The notes beneath the pieces are model-generated. The model searched no databases, had not been told where the DNA came from, and saw nothing but the letters and a program-made list of their open reading frames with translations. From Chloroflexi bacterium TSY (lineage in GTDB: Bacteria; Chloroflexota; Anaerolineae; Caldilineales; Caldilineaceae), in the NCBI GenBank assembly GCA_019217005.1, contig JAHBNG010000099.1, positions 1-56,523 of the forward strand: DNA of 56,523 nt, written 5' to 3'. Every line of letters starts with the position of its first letter. Position 1 is the stretch's first letter. Below are positions 54,923-56,523 of the stretch, piece after piece. The translations under genes were made by a program, and so were the position numbers.

Positions 54923-56395
54923 CTACTCAGTCACAATATCTAAAACCTCTCCTGTTGCTCGAACAACCGTAACGACGACGGTTCGGTCGCCACTACTCAA
55001 TTCTACAACCCAAACAGGTTCACCATCAACTTCATCGGGGGAAGCGATCTTGGTAAGGTTGCCAGCGACGTTGAGGAGATCAGCTTCTTCAACTGCTTCC
55101 ACAGCAACAGCGATTGCTTCACGTGCATTCAGGTTCTCAGTGGCGGGGGCCGTTCGGTTTCGAGTCAGACGCGTCGCACCAGGTCGATCGGTTAAGGTAA
55201 CGTCCACCTCAATTTCGTTTCCATCACGCAAGACTGTTAACGTGACGGTCTCGTCAGGTGATGTATCCGTGACCAAATAGCCAACGAGATCTTCGAAGCT
55301 ACGCACAGATTGACCATCAATTGCGATGATAATATCACCAGAGCCATCGTCGTCGCCACGTAGTCTAGCTAAATCGGACGGCCCGTCTGGTACCAAACCC
55401 GCTACATAGACACCGAGTTGATTATCAGGCAGGTCGAGCTGATCGGCGCTGAAGGGACCAATCGAGCGCCCCTGAATGCCAAGGAAGGAATAGCGATAGC
55501 CACCCTCTTCGATGAGGGCTGGGACAACTCGATGCACGATCGATACGGGAATCGTAAAGCCAACACCCGAGTTGCTACGGATGGGTGACTGGATAGCGAA
55601 ATTGACGCCAACAACTTCGCCGTGTAGGTTAATCAATGGTCCACCAGAATTTCCAGGGTTGATTGCGGCGTCTGTTTGGATAATTTCGGGAAGCGTGTAG
55701 CGGTTCGTCCCCTCACCTACAATCTGACCGCGACCCAGTGCGCTAACAACGCCAGTCGTCATCGTGCTATCCAGACCAAACGGGTTGCCGACAGCGATCA
55801 CCATGTGACCAACTCGTAAAGAATCTGGTGCAGCCAAAGGCAACGGACGCCAATCGAAGTTGTCTGGTGGTGTGACCTTAATGACAGCAAGGTCAGCCTG
55901 GGGATCTGTCGCAATGACTTCAGCATCGGCCCAATACCCATTGTGAAATAGTACAGTTAATGAGTCGGCATCATCCACAACATGGTTATTGGTGATGATG
56001 TGGCCTTCATTGTCGTAAATAAAGCCAGAACCTTGGCCTCCTTGTGGCTGATCCTGACCGAAGAAACCACTTGGCCCTGAAGCGACGACCTGAATGCTGA
56101 CCACTGATGGTGCAACTGCGTCGTAGAGCGTGGCAAGCGCCTCCTGATCATCAAAGAGCGAAGAATCGATTTGTAGCGTACGGGCTGGCAGCAATCTTGC
56201 CGGACTATCTGCTGCAACCGGCAAATTAGACCAAATAAATGGACTGGCCACCGCGCCGACAATCAGAGCAAGTGTCACCAGAGCCGCAATCAGAATGCGA
56301 GAACCAAATTGTGGGTTTCGTTTCTCTTGTGGAGGTTGGTTTTCATGTTGTTGATCTTCATCAACTGAGATCAGTTGCATATTTGGGTCATGCAT
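54923..56395 (-). CDS. HtrA/DegP-type membrane-anchored serine protease with PDZ and PepSY-like domains
   Basis: 490 residues; ATG after AAGGAGAT. A cytosolic N-terminus of about 32 residues is followed by a membrane helix (ILIAALVTLALIVGAVA), so the rest is outside the membrane. Trypsin-like domain: His in HIITNNHVV, Asp in DLAVIKV, Ser in PGNSGGPL. The PDZ domain (about 330-415) includes VAGLVPDGPSDLARLRGDDD and GDIIIAIDGQSV. The last 70 residues (NAREAIAVAVEAVEEAD..., DRTVVVTVVRATGEVLDIV) resemble a PepSY-type domain, which often restrains peptidases. Envelope protein quality control is the likely role. Confidence 0.92.
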   Translation of the reverse strand: MHDPNMQLISVDEDQQHENQPPQEKRNPQFGSRILIAALVTLALIVGAVASPFIWSNLPVAADSPARLLPARTLQIDSSLFDDQEALATLYDAVAPSVVSIQVVASGPSGFFGQDQPQGGQGSGFIYDNEGHIITNNHVVDDADSLTVLFHNGYWADAEVIATDPQADLAVIKVTPPDNFDWRPLPLAAPDSLRVGHMVIAVGNPFGLDSTMTTGVVSALGRGQIVGEGTNRYTLPEIIQTDAAINPGNSGGPLINLHGEVVGVNFAIQSPIRSNSGVGFTIPVSIVHRVVPALIEEGGYRYSFLGIQGRSIGPFSADQLDLPDNQLGVYVAGLVPDGPSDLARLRGDDDGSGDIIIAIDGQSVRSFEDLVGYLVTDTSPDETVTLTVLRDGNEIEVDVTLTDRPGATRLTRNRTAPATENLNAREAIAVAVEAVEEADLLNVAGNLTKIASPDEVDGEPVWVVELSSGDRTVVVTVVRATGEVLDIVTE

Positions 56396-56469
56396 AGACT
56401 TCTTATCTCCTTGAAATCAAATTGAACTTATACCAAATCTCGGCAGCAGACAACTAGTAGATCTCGGCG

Positions 56470-56523
56470 TAAATTGTTGCACGGATAAATAGCTTTATTC
56501 ACTCGGATATGTGCAACAATTTA
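56470..56523. repeat. Inverted repeat with perfect 13-bp arms at the window end
   Basis: TAAATTGTTGCAC (56470-56482) and its complement (56511-56523). The arms recall family P (ATTGTGCAA). It may extend beyond the window. It lies about 75 bases upstream of the protease start. Confidence 0.6.

Noticed and set aside
54798..55280. Plus-strand gene opposite the HtrA-type protease
   Set aside because: Low-complexity Thr/Ser/Arg-rich translation that is the antisense shadow of the protease gene.
1..56523. tRNA or rRNA genes
   Set aside because: I looked for T-loop (GGTTCGAATCC-like) and CCA-end patterns and for rRNA core sequences and saw none; a dedicated search would be needed to exclude an unusual tRNA.

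Overview
The window is a stretch of bacterial chromosome, most likely from a Chloroflexota (Anaerolineae/Caldilineae-like) bacterium. This is an inference from three things: coenzyme F420 biosynthesis genes (cofD, cofC and a stand-alone FbiB-type nitroreductase), secreted proteins with threonine/proline-rich linkers that end in a short 'YLPLV'-type tail, and a very high load of insertion sequences and small palindromic repeats. I see no tRNA, rRNA or CRISPR array.

Layout. 1-6.5 kb: end of a repeat-built surface protein, htpG, a DUF1624-type membrane acyltransferase gene split by an ISAzo13-like element, and a frameshifted DUF3891-type gene. 6.7-11.5 kb: F420 cluster (nitroreductase, cofD, cofC), an ISAs1-like element inserted exactly at the cofC stop codon, a membrane-anchored Cas4-like nuclease and a MaoC-type dehydratase. 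12-19 kb: a frameshifted P-loop kinase, then a decaying sugar ABC importer (unusual 572-residue MalF-like permease, MalG-like permease split by a second ISAzo13-like copy, binding lipoprotein with an in-frame amber codon). 19-24 kb: PIG-L deacetylase, a 155-bp MITE, ferredoxin, a degenerate IS, a Crp/Fnr regulator and a thioredoxin-like protein. 24-26.7 kb: IS4-superfamily copy 1 and a 1.2-kb non-coding stretch with a candidate small RNA. 26.7-37.3 kb: tyrS, CBS-pair protein, trpF, HAD hydrolase, glyA, TPR protein, an unassigned 643-residue protein and an AAA ATPase-nuclease. 37.3-45.5 kb: IS4-superfamily copies 2 and 3 around a frameshifted secreted protein, a HisA-Nudix fusion and a HAD-IB phosphatase. 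45.6-56.5 kb: a lamin-tail secreted protein, a tyrosine-rich beta-helix protein, a heterodimeric ABC exporter, purH and an HtrA-type protease.

Two themes stand out. First, gene decay: at least seven genes are broken by IS insertion, frameshift or nonsense mutation, and six of the seven IS copies have defective transposase genes. Several frameshifts lie at C homopolymers, so some may be sequence errors. Second, a dense network of intergenic palindromes: about nine copies of a 75-83-bp family ('P'), four copies of an 80-bp family ('B'), two copies each of families 'E' and 'F', and single long inverted repeats. One P copy is nested inside an F copy between short direct repeats, and a second P copy is flanked by a 9-bp direct repeat, so at least some appear to be non-autonomous mobile elements.
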